From: Hymenobacter profundi
GTDB lineage: Bacteria > Bacteroidota > Bacteroidia > Cytophagales > Hymenobacteraceae
Length of the DNA: 38,626 nucleotides
Reading direction: 5' to 3'
NCBI RefSeq assembly: GCF_019334315.1
Contig: NZ_JAHWGL010000039.1
Location: 1 to 38,626 of the forward strand
Made by a program: the position numbers and the translations under genes. Positions within the stretch are counted from its first letter, which is position 1. The number at the start of each line of letters is the position of its first letter. Positions 1-7,613 of the stretch are shown piece after piece. Below the pieces are notes generated by a model. That model searched no databases. It was not told the origin of the DNA and was given only the letters and a program-made list of their open reading frames with translations.

Positions 1-28
1 AAGGTCCTTCGCTCCACTCAGGATGACA
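1..28. repeat. REP/MITE-like element, right arm only (cut by window edge)
   Basis: The first 28 bases match the right arm of the inverted-repeat element found complete at 29098-29198 and 35459-35560, with one base changed (CTCCACTC where the copy at 29171 has CTCCGCTC). The left arm and centre would lie outside the window. It sits 16 bases beyond the stop codon of the GH16 gene, so it may also act as that gene's terminator; that role is inference. Confidence 0.8.
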
Positions 29-44
29 GATAAGTAGGAAGACT

Positions 45-1514
45 TTATAGCACCACCAGCTTCTTCGTGACCTTCTCCGTGGCGCTGGACACCTGCACCA
101 TATAGACGCCGCTGGATAGGGAGGCTTTTTCACCCAGATCCAGCGTGTTTTCGGAAGTAGTTTGCTGCCATACCTGCTGGCCGTTTGCGTTGGTAACACG
201 CACCGTGAGGAGGGTAGTAGGGTCGGGGTTTTGCAGATGCAGCAGCAGCGGTGCGCCCGCCGCCCGCGGGTTAGGATACAACTCTACGCCCAGCGAGGTA
301 GGCAAGGTAGCGGCTGGTTTGCCGGCATCAGCAACAGTAGCTGCGGCAGAGAGAGTAGCCGTTGTCACCTTCGTGATGCGCAGCCAGTTGAAATTCCAGC
401 CGCCGGTTTGGGCAAATACGCCGAAGTTGTAGGTGCCCGCATTCACGTTCACGGTTTGCGAAACGGTGGTCCAGTTCTGCCAGCCGCCCGTGGCCGGAAT
501 ACTCACGCTGCCGAGTTGGGTGGAACCCGCGTTCAGGTCCGACGACAGGGTAGCGCCGCTGGGGCTGGCCACGCGGTACTCAATCTTGTAGGAGCCGGAG
601 GTAGGGAAGTTCACATTGTTGTACGCCATCCAATCACCCGCATCAATGTAGGCTACGTTCTGGCCGCCGCCTGTGTCGGTGGTGTTTTCCAGCTGCACGC
701 CGTTCATGCTGCCGTAGCTCTCGGCCTGAATGGTGGTGGAGGTAGGCGCCGTTGTACCGCCGGTTTTCTGGTACACCCGCACGTAGTCGACATACATGGT
801 GGCGGGCAGCTTGCTTTCATCCACGGTCTGGCCGGGCCAGTTGCCGGCCACGGCCAGATTCAGCAGCAGAAAAAACGGTCGGTGAAATTCCTCGGTGCTG
901 CCCACATTGTTGAGGATGCTCATCTCATGGTACTTCACCCCATCCACAAACCAGCGGATGGCGCTGGCGTCCCACTCCACCGAGTACACATGGTAGCCCG
1001 AGAGGTCGAGGGTGGTATTGCCGCCATATTCGGCGTGGCCATTGCTGTCCCAGTGCGGCGTGCCGTAGATTTTGTTTTCGGAGTTGATGTGCTCCATGAT
1101 GTCGATTTCACCGCAACGGGGCCAGCTTACCTGGTCGATGTTGCCGCCCAGCATCCAGAACGCCGGCCACAGGCCCTGCCCCAGCGGCACCTTGATGCGC
1201 GCCTCCATCTTGCCGTAGGTGAACTCCTTGATGCCCTTGGTAATCATGCGAGCCGAGGTGTAGGGCATGCCGCCCACCGTCTGCTTCTTAGCCGTGATTT
1301 GCAGGATGCCATTGGCCACTGTGGCATTGGCCGCTTGGTAGTACTGCTTCTCGTTGTTGCCCCAGCCGCCGCCGCCGGTTTCAAATTTCCAGCTAGAACT
1401 GATGCCGTTGGTAAACTCATCGGCCCACACCTGCTGGTAAGTTTGGGCTTGTACGGCCGTTGCGCCAGCCAGGCACAGAGCAGCGGCGAGAAGTTTGGTA
1501 AAGGTGGTTTTCAT
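45..1514 (-). CDS. Secreted GH16 beta-glucanase with CBM6 and T9SS sorting domain
   Basis: The product is a 489-residue extracellular endo-beta-glucanase (laminarinase/lichenase type) expected to cleave beta-1,3 or mixed beta-1,3/1,4-glucans. Residues 1-23 form a signal peptide ending in VQAQ. Residues 25-250 are the GH16 jelly roll with the catalytic signature GEIDIMEH; Glu136 is the likely nucleophile, Asp138 the helper and Glu141 the acid/base. Residues 262-381 resemble a family 6 carbohydrate-binding module (AESY start, WLRI end). Residues 410-489 are a type A T9SS C-terminal domain (ELYPNP, LSSGVYMVQV, terminal KKLVVL), so the protein should cross the outer membrane by type IX secretion. 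An upstream in-frame extension exists, but only the Met at 1514 gives a proper signal peptide. The exact glucan specificity cannot be read from the sequence. Confidence 0.93.
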   Translation of the reverse strand: MKTTFTKLLAAALCLAGATAVQAQTYQQVWADEFTNGISSSWKFETGGGGWGNNEKQYYQAANATVANGILQITAKKQTVGGMPYTSARMITKGIKEFTYGKMEARIKVPLGQGLWPAFWMLGGNIDQVSWPRCGEIDIMEHINSENKIYGTPHWDSNGHAEYGGNTTLDLSGYHVYSVEWDASAIRWFVDGVKYHEMSILNNVGSTEEFHRPFFLLLNLAVAGNWPGQTVDESKLPATMYVDYVRVYQKTGGTTAPTSTTIQAESYGSMNGVQLENTTDTGGGQNVAYIDAGDWMAYNNVNFPTSGSYKIEYRVASPSGATLSSDLNAGSTQLGSVSIPATGGWQNWTTVSQTVNVNAGTYNFGVFAQTGGWNFNWLRITKVTTATLSAAATVADAGKPAATLPTSLGVELYPNPRAAGAPLLLHLQNPDPTTLLTVRVTNANGQQVWQQTTSENTLDLGEKASLSSGVYMVQVSSATEKVTKKLVVL

Positions 1515-1968
1515 AGAAGTGAACGTGTGGTGGAAAGGAAAGAAAGAGCGAGGGTAGGAGCCAGCAGGCGTGGCGGAGATGGTGGGGCCGAAGCCCAGGC
1601 TGGCACTGGTACCAAGCAGGGTAGCGCAGCGCCGAAAGCAACCAAATATTTCAACTTTCCGGACAAAATACAATAGTTCACGCCGCACAGAACCAAGCTG
1701 AAGATGCGTTGAGTGAGCGATACACAACTACGGCTATACACTTGCCGCACACGTGGCGCGGGCCTGCATTTCTAGCTGCGGGGCCAAATACAACTCTGAA
1801 GGATTGTGGCAGATACTGGCTACTGAACAAGCCAAACAGGCGTCGAAAACCGGAATTTTTTTCGAAAAAATCCGCGATTTAGTAATCAGGAAAGTACCAA
1901 AAAGCACCTTGCCCTACCCCCGGGCGGTGGGTAGGGCAAGGTGAGAGCAGCCAACGCGTAGCTCACGG
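1515..1968. other. Intergenic region upstream of the GH16 gene
   Basis: This stretch of about 450 bases has no convincing gene. The minus strand from 1515 upward is the C/T-rich leader and promoter region of the GH16 gene; AT-rich DNA at about 1645-1675 reads TATTTTGT and ATATTTGG on the minus strand, each near the Bacteroidota -7 consensus but not exact. The part towards 1968 holds the hairpin at 1905-1943. A 63-codon open frame on the plus strand across the hairpin has no recognisable features and I do not call it. Confidence 0.6.
1905..1943 (-). terminator. Intrinsic terminator of the rhamnose mutarotase-like gene
   Basis: A perfect 15 bp inverted repeat, 1905-1919 against 1929-1943, with a 9-base loop. 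Read on the minus strand it is followed by GTGCTTTTTGG, giving a short U tract. It lies 26 bases past the stop codon at 1969. Each arm contains the octamer CCCTACCC/GGGTAGGG that is over-represented throughout the window. Confidence 0.8.
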
Positions 1969-2343
1969 CTATGCGTTCATGGTGTAGATGCGCTCCATTA
2001 AGCGCCACTTCTCAGCGGCGGTGGCCGTGGCGGTGGTCTGCTGGCAGGCGGCTACCACAGCTTCCCACTCGGCCTGCTGGGGCTTGGTGGCCAGCTTCTG
2101 CATGGCCGCGTCGTGGTCGAAGTCGGGCACGGTGTCCATAATCATAAAGGCATGATTATCGAGTAGGTAAATTTCCATATGCAGGATGCCTACTTCCCGC
2201 ATTCCTTGCGCAATTTCGGGCCAAACGCCCTCGGGAGAATGCAGCTGCCGATAGGTGGCCAGCAGGGCTTCATCGGGTTTGAGACTGAGGGTTTTGCAAT
2301 ACCGTTTGTAGGGGGTAGGGTGGGCTTTTTCGGGGTCTCCCAT
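1969..2343 (-). CDS. L-rhamnose mutarotase family protein
   Basis: A 124-residue cytosolic protein of the RhaM (L-rhamnose mutarotase, DUF718) family, which interconverts the alpha and beta anomers of L-rhamnose and related deoxy-sugars. Visible family features are the early KRYCKTLSL strand, YRQLHSPEGVWPEIAQGMREVG (Tyr, His and Trp of the sugar pocket), HMEIYLLDNHAFMIMDT, and the terminal block KWRLMERIYTMN. The length is close to the usual ~105 residues plus an N-terminal extension. I chose the Met at 2343 because it follows a C/T-rich leader containing two CTACCCC units; a longer frame begins at 2394. No other rhamnose genes are adjacent, so the substrate could be fucose or another sugar. 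It is transcribed alone and ends in a strong hairpin. Confidence 0.8.
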   Translation of the reverse strand: MGDPEKAHPTPYKRYCKTLSLKPDEALLATYRQLHSPEGVWPEIAQGMREVGILHMEIYLLDNHAFMIMDTVPDFDHDAAMQKLATKPQQAEWEAVVAACQQTTATATAAEKWRLMERIYTMNA

Positions 2344-2437
2344 AGGGGTAGGGGTAGAAAGAGGTAAGCAGACAAAGAACGGAAAAGCAGACAATAGCGC
2401 TGTAGTCTGCGCGCACAGCGCTATTGTCGCATCAATT

Positions 2438-3304
2438 TCAGCTCAGTTGCTTTTTAAACAGCTCCAACGTGCGCTGCCAGGCCAGTTGTGCGGCAGCGGC
2501 GTTGTAGCGGGCCGGGGAGGTATCGTTGTTGAAAGCGTGGTTGACGCCCTCATACACGTAGAGCTGGTAGGGAATATTGGCAGCTTTCAGAGCGGCTTCG
2601 TAGGCCGGAATACCGGCATTCACCCGCTCGTCGAGGCCGCCGTAGTGCAGCAGTAGGCGGGCTTTGATGTTGGGCACATCTTCAGCCTTGGGCTGGGTGC
2701 CGTAGTAAGCCACGGCGGCATCCAGCTTGGGGTCGTGGGTAGCCAGCTTGTTGGCCATGGCCCCGCCCCAGCAAAAGCCCACGCAGCCGGTGCGGCCATT
2801 GCAGTCGGGGCGCTGGCGCAGATAGGTGAGAGCGGCCAAGTAGTTTTGCAACGTCTTCTCGGCATCGAGCTTGCCAATAAGGGTACGACCTTCATCCTCG
2901 TTGGCCGGCGTGCCGCCAAACTCCGACAAAGCATCCACCCCCAGCGCCAGGTAGCCGGCCTGGGCCACGCGCCGTGTCACATCCTGAATATGCGGCGTCA
3001 GCCCCCGGTTTTCGTGAATCACGACCACCGCGCCGCGCTTCTTCTTTTTCTTGGGCTGCACCAGGTAGCCCTTCATGGTAGTGCCGGTGGCGCCAGGCCA
3101 GGTTACGGTTTCCGTCAGCAGGTCGTCGGCGGTGGTGGCCACGGTAGCGGCCTGGGCGTAGCCGGGCTCCAGCGCCGCCAAGGCCGTAGCTGCTAGCGCC
3201 GTGCTGCCTACCAGCCTGGTGAGTCGCTCCAGAAACTCCTGTCGCGTAAGCGGAGCGTGTGTATACTCATCGAACAGATTGATAATGCGCTGATCCATAG
3301 ACAA
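2438..3304 (-). CDS. Dienelactone hydrolase family protein, exported
   Basis: A 288-residue alpha/beta hydrolase of the dienelactone hydrolase family, similar in organisation to the YghX type. After a ~30-residue N-terminal region (RQEFLERLTRLVGSTALAATALAAL) comes a hydrophobic stretch that may be a signal sequence; it resembles TAT-like leaders but lacks a clean twin arginine. The core shows HENRGL near residue 97, the nucleophile elbow GFCWGG with Cys178, Asp225 in GGLDERV and His256 in NHAFNN, the Cys-Asp-His triad of this family. A lysine run (KKKKK) lies at about 85-89. Family members hydrolyse lactones or esters; the natural substrate here is unknown. It is a monocistronic gene divergent from the carboxylesterase. 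Confidence 0.85.
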   Translation of the reverse strand: MSMDQRIINLFDEYTHAPLTRQEFLERLTRLVGSTALAATALAALEPGYAQAATVATTADDLLTETVTWPGATGTTMKGYLVQPKKKKKRGAVVVIHENRGLTPHIQDVTRRVAQAGYLALGVDALSEFGGTPANEDEGRTLIGKLDAEKTLQNYLAALTYLRQRPDCNGRTGCVGFCWGGAMANKLATHDPKLDAAVAYYGTQPKAEDVPNIKARLLLHYGGLDERVNAGIPAYEAALKAANIPYQLYVYEGVNHAFNNDTSPARYNAAAAQLAWQRTLELFKKQLS

Positions 3305-3548
3305 AAGGTGATAAGGGGAGGGTAGTAAGGCGCAAAAGGTAGGGATAAACCAGGATAGTGCTACCTGCCACTGATCTGCCTCAAAGCAGATAAGAGTCTA
3401 AGAGCCTAAGAGCCTATTGACACGCAGACCGCTATATTGCCCCGGCCCTAGCTACTGGCCCGCTTGCATTTGCTGTGCATTCGTGCTATCATCAGCAAAA
3501 CGAGGCCACCGGCCACACGTATTTCTTGCTCTTACCTATCCCCATCCT

Positions 3549-5189
3549 ATGAAAGTATTTCTTTTAGCGGCCGTGCTCACGGTGGCGCTACCTCCCGCGA
3601 CTACCATGGCGCAAACCAAAACGGCGGCTGCCAACAGCCTCGCCAGCAACAGAGTGCAAACGGCAAATGGCCCGTTGGAGGGCACTACGGTAGCCAGCGG
3701 CATTCATGAGTTTAAAGGGGTGCCGTTTGCCGCGCCCCCCGTAGGTGAGCTGCGCTGGCGTGAGCCCCAGCCCGTGAAAAACTGGACCAACGTGCGCTCC
3801 GCCAAGCAATTCGGGCCGCGCGCCATGCAGCTGCCGCTGTTCGGCGACATGAACTTTCGCTCCGATGGTGTCAGCGAAGACTGCCTCTACCTGAACGTAT
3901 GGACGCCCGCCAAAACGGGCCGGGAAAAGCTGCCGGTGCTGGTGTATTTCTACGGCGGCGGCTTCGTGGCCGGCGACGGCTCCGAGCCGCGCTACGATGG
4001 CGAGAGTATGGCTCGGCAAGGTATTGTGGCCGTCACGGTCAACTACCGGTTGGGCGTGTTTGGCTTTATGGCGCATCCGGAGCTGACTAAGGAATCGCCT
4101 CACCACGCCTCCGGCAACTACGGCTTTCTGGACCAAAGCGCGGCCCTACGCTGGGTGCAGCAAAACATTGCGGCCTTCGGCGGCGACCCCAAGCAGGTGA
4201 CCATTGCCGGCGAGTCGGCCGGGTCGATGTCGGTGAGCGCGCAAATGGCTTCGCCAGTGTCGAAGACGTTGTTTGCGCGAGCCATTGGCGAAAGCGGTTC
4301 TATGCTGAACACCGGCTTCGGGCCGGTACCGCTGGCCGAGGGTGAGCAAACCGGCGTCGCCTTTGCCACCAGTTTAGGTGCTGGTTCGCTGGCCGCGTTG
4401 CGCGCGCTACCGGCGCAGCAGTTGCTGGAAGCTACCGGCAAGCCGGGAGTGGCCCGTTTCGCGCCTACCCTCGATGGCTATTTCTTCACCAAGATGCCCA
4501 CCGCTACATTTGCCGCAGGCGAGCAAGCGCACGTGCCGCTGCTGGTAGGCTGGAACTCGCAAGAAATGGGCTACCAAGCATTGCTAGGCCAAGAGCAGCC
4601 CACAGCCGCTAACTACACCAAGACTTTGCAAAAGCTATACGGCGAGCGGGCTGCCGACGCACAAAAAGCCTACCCTGCCGCCACCGATGCCGAAGTAGAG
4701 CAAGCCGCCACCAACCTAGCCGGTGACCGGTTTATTGCCTATAGCACCTGGAAGTGGGCCGAAATGCAGCAAAAAACCGGCGGCCAGCCTGTATACCGCT
4801 ACCTCTACGCCCGCCCTCGCCCCGCCATGACGCCCGAAATGGGCAACGCTACCGCTGGCCTGGCCGGGGGCGTAGTGAAGCAAGCCGCCGGCACCCCCAA
4901 AGCGCCCCCAGCCAAAGGTGCAGTGCACTCCGCCGAAATCGAGTACGCTTTGGGCAACCTGGGAACTAACAAGGTATACGCCTGGACCCCAGAAGACCAC
5001 CAAGTGTCCAAGACCATACAAACGTACTTTGCCAATTTCATCAAAACCGGTAACCCCAACAGCACTGGACTGCCTACCTGGCCCCAGGCCAGCAGCGGGC
5101 AAGTATTGCACATTGATGTAAAAACTCAGGCTGAAGCAGACAAAACACGTCCGCGCTACCTGTTTATGGAGCAGCAGTTTGGTAAATAG
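3549..5189 (+). CDS. Type B carboxylesterase (carboxylesterase/lipase family), secreted
   Basis: A 546-residue serine hydrolase of the carboxylesterase type B family, which splits carboxylic esters of broad range. Residues 1-21 are a signal peptide ending in TMAQ. Characteristic blocks follow: FKGVPFAAPPVGELRWREPQ, EDCLYLNVWTP, YGGGFVAGDG (oxyanion hole), and the nucleophile motif GESAGS with Ser223. The acid is probably Glu339 in NSQEMGY and the base His460 in GAVHSAEIEYALGN. The start at 3549 is preferred over an upstream in-frame Met because it gives a standard signal peptide after a C/T-rich leader (CCCATCCTATG). The gene stands alone between a divergent hydrolase and a long hairpin at 5233-5294. 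Substrate cannot be deduced. Confidence 0.92.
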   Translation: MKVFLLAAVLTVALPPATTMAQTKTAAANSLASNRVQTANGPLEGTTVASGIHEFKGVPFAAPPVGELRWREPQPVKNWTNVRSAKQFGPRAMQLPLFGDMNFRSDGVSEDCLYLNVWTPAKTGREKLPVLVYFYGGGFVAGDGSEPRYDGESMARQGIVAVTVNYRLGVFGFMAHPELTKESPHHASGNYGFLDQSAALRWVQQNIAAFGGDPKQVTIAGESAGSMSVSAQMASPVSKTLFARAIGESGSMLNTGFGPVPLAEGEQTGVAFATSLGAGSLAALRALPAQQLLEATGKPGVARFAPTLDGYFFTKMPTATFAAGEQAHVPLLVGWNSQEMGYQALLGQEQPTAANYTKTLQKLYGERAADAQKAYPAATDAEVEQAATNLAGDRFIAYSTWKWAEMQQKTGGQPVYRYLYARPRPAMTPEMGNATAGLAGGVVKQAAGTPKAPPAKGAVHSAEIEYALGNLGTNKVYAWTPEDHQVSKTIQTYFANFIKTGNPNSTGLPTWPQASSGQVLHIDVKTQAEADKTRPRYLFMEQQFGK

Positions 5190-5232
5190 GCGTGCTCCAT
5201 GGTGTAAATAGGTAGGGATAATTCTCCACGCC

Positions 5233-5294
5233 GAAGTCCCTGGGAAGCATTGCGTAAGCTACTGATACATTGCGCAGTGCCTCCCAGGGACTTC
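5233..5294 (+). terminator. Long hairpin after the carboxylesterase gene
   Basis: An inverted repeat of 22 bases per arm (5233-5254 against 5273-5294) with two imperfect positions and an 18-base loop. The outer 13 bp (GAAGTCCCTGGGA) are perfect. It starts 43 bases after the stop codon and may terminate transcription, but no T run follows, so a processed or factor-dependent end, or a small mobile repeat, is equally possible. Confidence 0.55.
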
Positions 5295-5441
5295 ATGTGT
5301 CGTCTAGGTGGAACCTACTACACTTCGTTGCTCTCAAGGGAATTTTTGAACAGTCTCAAAAAAGCAGAAAACAAAGTCAGCTGTACATCTGAATAATATG
5401 TTGTTTCGTATATAGTCCAGCTCAGCACTATATCGCGCACG

Positions 5442-6122
5442 ATGGTCTTTCCAGATAGTTTAATTCCATCCAATGAGAAGGCTCGGCTGCAAGCATTGGC
5501 GCCTTTTCGGGTGCTACAGGCACTACCCGATGTCGTTTTCGATGCGCTTGTTGAATTGGTTGCTCTGCTATTCAACGCTCCCGTAGCCATGTTATCGTTT
5601 GTAGATGCTGATGTGGTATGGATGAAGGCGCTGTATGGGCTATCGGAACCCCGGCGGGTGCCTCGCGACCAGAGCCTATGCTCAGTCACCATTTTGCAGG
5701 ATACAACTACCGTTGTGCAAAATCTGAACGAGGTAGTCTTACCCACGCCTATAGCCGACCTGCTTAACGAAATGCTGCAATTGCATTTTTACGTAGGGCA
5801 TCCATTGCAAATGCCGGGGGGCTATAATATTGGCGTGTTAGGCATTGCTGGGCGAAACGCCAGGCTTTTCGGCGAAGCCCAGCAACAACGGTTAAGTAGT
5901 TTGGCCTCACTGGCTATGCAGTTGCTACAGCTACGGCTGGCTTTGCCTCAATGCAGAGAAAACCCTTCTCCTGTGTGGACTTTTTTCCATGACGAATTGG
6001 TGCAGTGCATCGCCCAATTAGAGCCAGATAGCCTCGATACGGCCAGTCGACTACAAGCCATCGATCAAATCATCGCGCTACTGCAACGGGACCTGGACCG
6101 CGCAAATGCTACCCTGCCGTAG
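5442..6122 (+). CDS. Stand-alone GAF domain protein
   Basis: A 226-residue soluble protein made mostly of one GAF sensor domain. Residues 15-165 show the typical order: an N-terminal helix (RLQALAPFRVLQALPD), a helix plus strand (ALVELVALLFNAPVAMLSFVDADVVWMKALYGL), the PRDQSLCSVTILQ segment, and LHFYVGHPLQMPGGYNIGVLGIAGR. No kinase, cyclase, phosphodiesterase or DNA-binding domain follows; the last ~60 residues are predicted helical. Cys80 in SLCSV occupies the place where many proteins of this type have a conserved Cys. It could bind a small ligand or signal through a partner, but no partner is adjacent. Function unknown beyond the fold. Confidence 0.8.
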   Translation: MVFPDSLIPSNEKARLQALAPFRVLQALPDVVFDALVELVALLFNAPVAMLSFVDADVVWMKALYGLSEPRRVPRDQSLCSVTILQDTTTVVQNLNEVVLPTPIADLLNEMLQLHFYVGHPLQMPGGYNIGVLGIAGRNARLFGEAQQQRLSSLASLAMQLLQLRLALPQCRENPSPVWTFFHDELVQCIAQLEPDSLDTASRLQAIDQIIALLQRDLDRANATLP

Positions 6123-6163
6123 CTTTCGTGTTTCCTATAAGGTAGGGACAGTCCTGATAATAT

Positions 6164-6535
6164 CTACTCAGCCTCCCGGTTCACGGTATCGGGGTTGAAG
6201 GCGGGCACGCAGATAGACCAATACTCGCACTCTTCTGCAAACGGGTTGGAGTAGCGTACCCGGGCACCCGCCTTAATCAGAAGCGATTCTCCTGCGCCTA
6301 GCTCTAATACGTCGCCGTCTACTTCAAAGCGTTTGCGGCCCCGCACAATCAGCGTGATTTCGTCGAAGGCGGGCGTTTGGTGCGGCTCGCTCCATTGGGG
6401 CGGGGCCACCATGTGCGCCACGCTATACTGCGGCGTATGGGTTCTGGCTAAGCCAATATGCTCCTCTATGAGCTTGCCATCGGTGGTAGGCACCCGGAAG
6501 GGCGCCTGCTGGCGGAAATAGCGCTTTTCAGACAT
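6164..6535 (-). CDS. Cupin domain protein
   Basis: A 123-residue single-domain cupin. The core runs from about residue 37 to 110: PQYSVAHMVAPPQWSEPHQTPAFDEITLIVRGRKRFEVDGDVLELGAGESLLIKAGARVRYSNP, with the first cupin motif (PHQTPAFDE) and the second (AGESLLIKAG..VRYSN). The metal-binding set is partial: one His and a Glu are seen in motif 1, and the usual His of motif 2 is absent, so metal binding is doubtful. The ATG is directly preceded by CCCACCCTACCC, one of several starts in this window with that octamer and no Shine-Dalgarno. Substrate and role are unknown. It shares its direction with the Kazal lipoprotein gene just upstream (20 bases apart), suggesting co-transcription. Confidence 0.8.
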   Translation of the reverse strand: MSEKRYFRQQAPFRVPTTDGKLIEEHIGLARTHTPQYSVAHMVAPPQWSEPHQTPAFDEITLIVRGRKRFEVDGDVLELGAGESLLIKAGARVRYSNPFAEECEYWSICVPAFNPDTVNREAE

Positions 6536-6555
6536 GGGTAGGGTGGGGGAAGTGG

Positions 6556-6798
6556 TTAATTGGCCGTGCCCGCGCAGGCACCGGGGGTGTAGCTGGTTAC
6601 GCCGGCGTTGTCGGCGGCACAGCTGTTAGAGTAGGTTTTACCGTCGCAGCCGCACACGGGGTCGTAGTTCATAGGGCACATGGCATCTTTGCGGATTTTG
6701 GCTGGGTCGATGCAGGCAGTGGCCGAGGTAGGCGGGGGTGTACGATGGCAGGCGGCGCTGCTCAGCAGCAAGCACGCAAAAAGGAATTTGGAAAGCAT
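6556..6798 (-). CDS. Small Kazal-domain lipoprotein (putative protease inhibitor)
   Basis: An 80-residue lipoprotein. Residues 1-16 are a signal peptide with the lipobox SSAAC, so Cys17 should be lipidated. After a short Pro/Thr linker, residues 29-75 form a Kazal-type serine protease inhibitor domain with six cysteines at 29, 41, 49, 51, 60 and 75 and the hallmark Y.PVCGCDGKTYSNSCAA. Kazal domains are common in animals and occur patchily in bacteria, including small lipoproteins. The reactive-site residue would be within AMCPMNYD. The Met at 6798 was chosen because it alone gives a lipoprotein signal; the open frame extends further upstream. It probably acts at the cell surface against a serine protease, but the target is unknown. 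Confidence 0.85.
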   Translation of the reverse strand: MLSKFLFACLLLSSAACHRTPPPTSATACIDPAKIRKDAMCPMNYDPVCGCDGKTYSNSCAADNAGVTSYTPGACAGTAN

Positions 6799-7041
6799 AG
6801 GCAGAGAGGAAAGTATCGGGGCCGCAAAGAGCAGCTTCAGCAGAGAGTACGAAATAAGCAGGTAGCCGTTGGAATATCTGTGTATTCCTATTTTTTGTCT
6901 TCTCGTGAAAACCCCTGCCCGCGGCCTTCGTATAGAAAGGCAACTTGCCATCACGCTGAAGCGCAGCTTGATGTTATTGCTTCTGCGAGAGGGTGGCAGT
7001 CGTTCATTTGATTCTATACACAACTTTTCTCTCCTCACACA

Positions 7042-7476
7042 ATGTCCTATCAAGAAGAAGACAACACGGGTAAAATTCTCCTCGCCGCTCTTGCTGGTGC
7101 TGCCGCTGGTATCGTAACCGGCCTGCTCATTGCACCCGATAAAGGCAAGGAAACCCGCGAAAATCTGAAAAGCGCTGCTACGAAATACAGCGGTCAGCTA
7201 GGCGACCAGTTGTCGAAATACGGCGAAGAGCTGGACTCGAAATTTAAAGGCTACGTTGAGAAACTGGAAGACCTGGGCATCGGTGAAGCTGGCAGCAGCC
7301 TGAACCTGAAAGGCAACTGGGACGAAGCCAAAGGCAAGCTGAAGCAGCAATATGCGCAGCTCACTGACGAAGACCTGGAGTATGCTGACGGCAAAGGCGA
7401 CGAGCTGGTAGGCCGTTTGCAGCAGAAACTCGGCAAAGGCAAAAAAGAAATTACGAAGATGCTCAACGACCTGTAG
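7042..7476 (+). CDS. YtxH domain protein fused to a CsbD-like domain
   Basis: A 144-residue stress-type protein. Residues 10-30 form one hydrophobic Gly/Ala-rich segment (LLAALAGAAAGIVTGLLIAP), the YtxH hallmark, followed by KGKETRENLKS and a helical region. Residues 85-143 match the CsbD-like fold: NLKGNWDEAKGKLKQQYAQLTDEDL...GKGDELVGRLQQKLGKGKKE. CsbD proteins are small general-stress proteins in many bacteria; their biochemistry is unknown. Having both units in one chain suggests a membrane-anchored or membrane-associated CsbD. The ATG follows a C/T-rich leader (CTCTCCTCACACA). A clear bidirectional hairpin follows. The next gene encodes a second YtxH protein in the same orientation. Confidence 0.85.
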   Translation: MSYQEEDNTGKILLAALAGAAAGIVTGLLIAPDKGKETRENLKSAATKYSGQLGDQLSKYGEELDSKFKGYVEKLEDLGIGEAGSSLNLKGNWDEAKGKLKQQYAQLTDEDLEYADGKGDELVGRLQQKLGKGKKEITKMLNDL

Positions 7477-7500
7477 GTCTGACCACTTTCTCGTAACAAT

Positions 7501-7533
7501 AAAAAGACCTGACCCACTACGTCAGGTCTTTTT
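7501..7533. terminator. Bidirectional intrinsic terminator after the YtxH-CsbD gene
   Basis: A perfect 13 bp stem (AAAAAGACCTGAC, 7501-7513, with 7521-7533), 7-base loop, and a T5 tract on the plus strand. It starts 24 bases after the stop codon, separating the two YtxH genes into different transcription units. Confidence 0.9.
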
Positions 7534-7613
7534 GTTACCTCAGGGTTAACCCTACCTGCCTGGGTTGCGTTATTCGCTGACAGACTGCCTGTTTCACCTT
7601 TTTCCCTATTCTC

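Noticed and set aside
162..1676. A 504-codon open frame on the plus strand antisense to the GH16 gene
   Set aside because: It is the mirror of a clear, motif-rich gene on the other strand; the product is low-complexity Gly/His/Arg/Val with no fold, typical of antisense frames in GC-rich DNA.
1753..1944. A 63-codon plus-strand open frame over the rhaM-side terminator
   Set aside because: It runs straight through the 15-bp hairpin, has no family features and no sensible leader.
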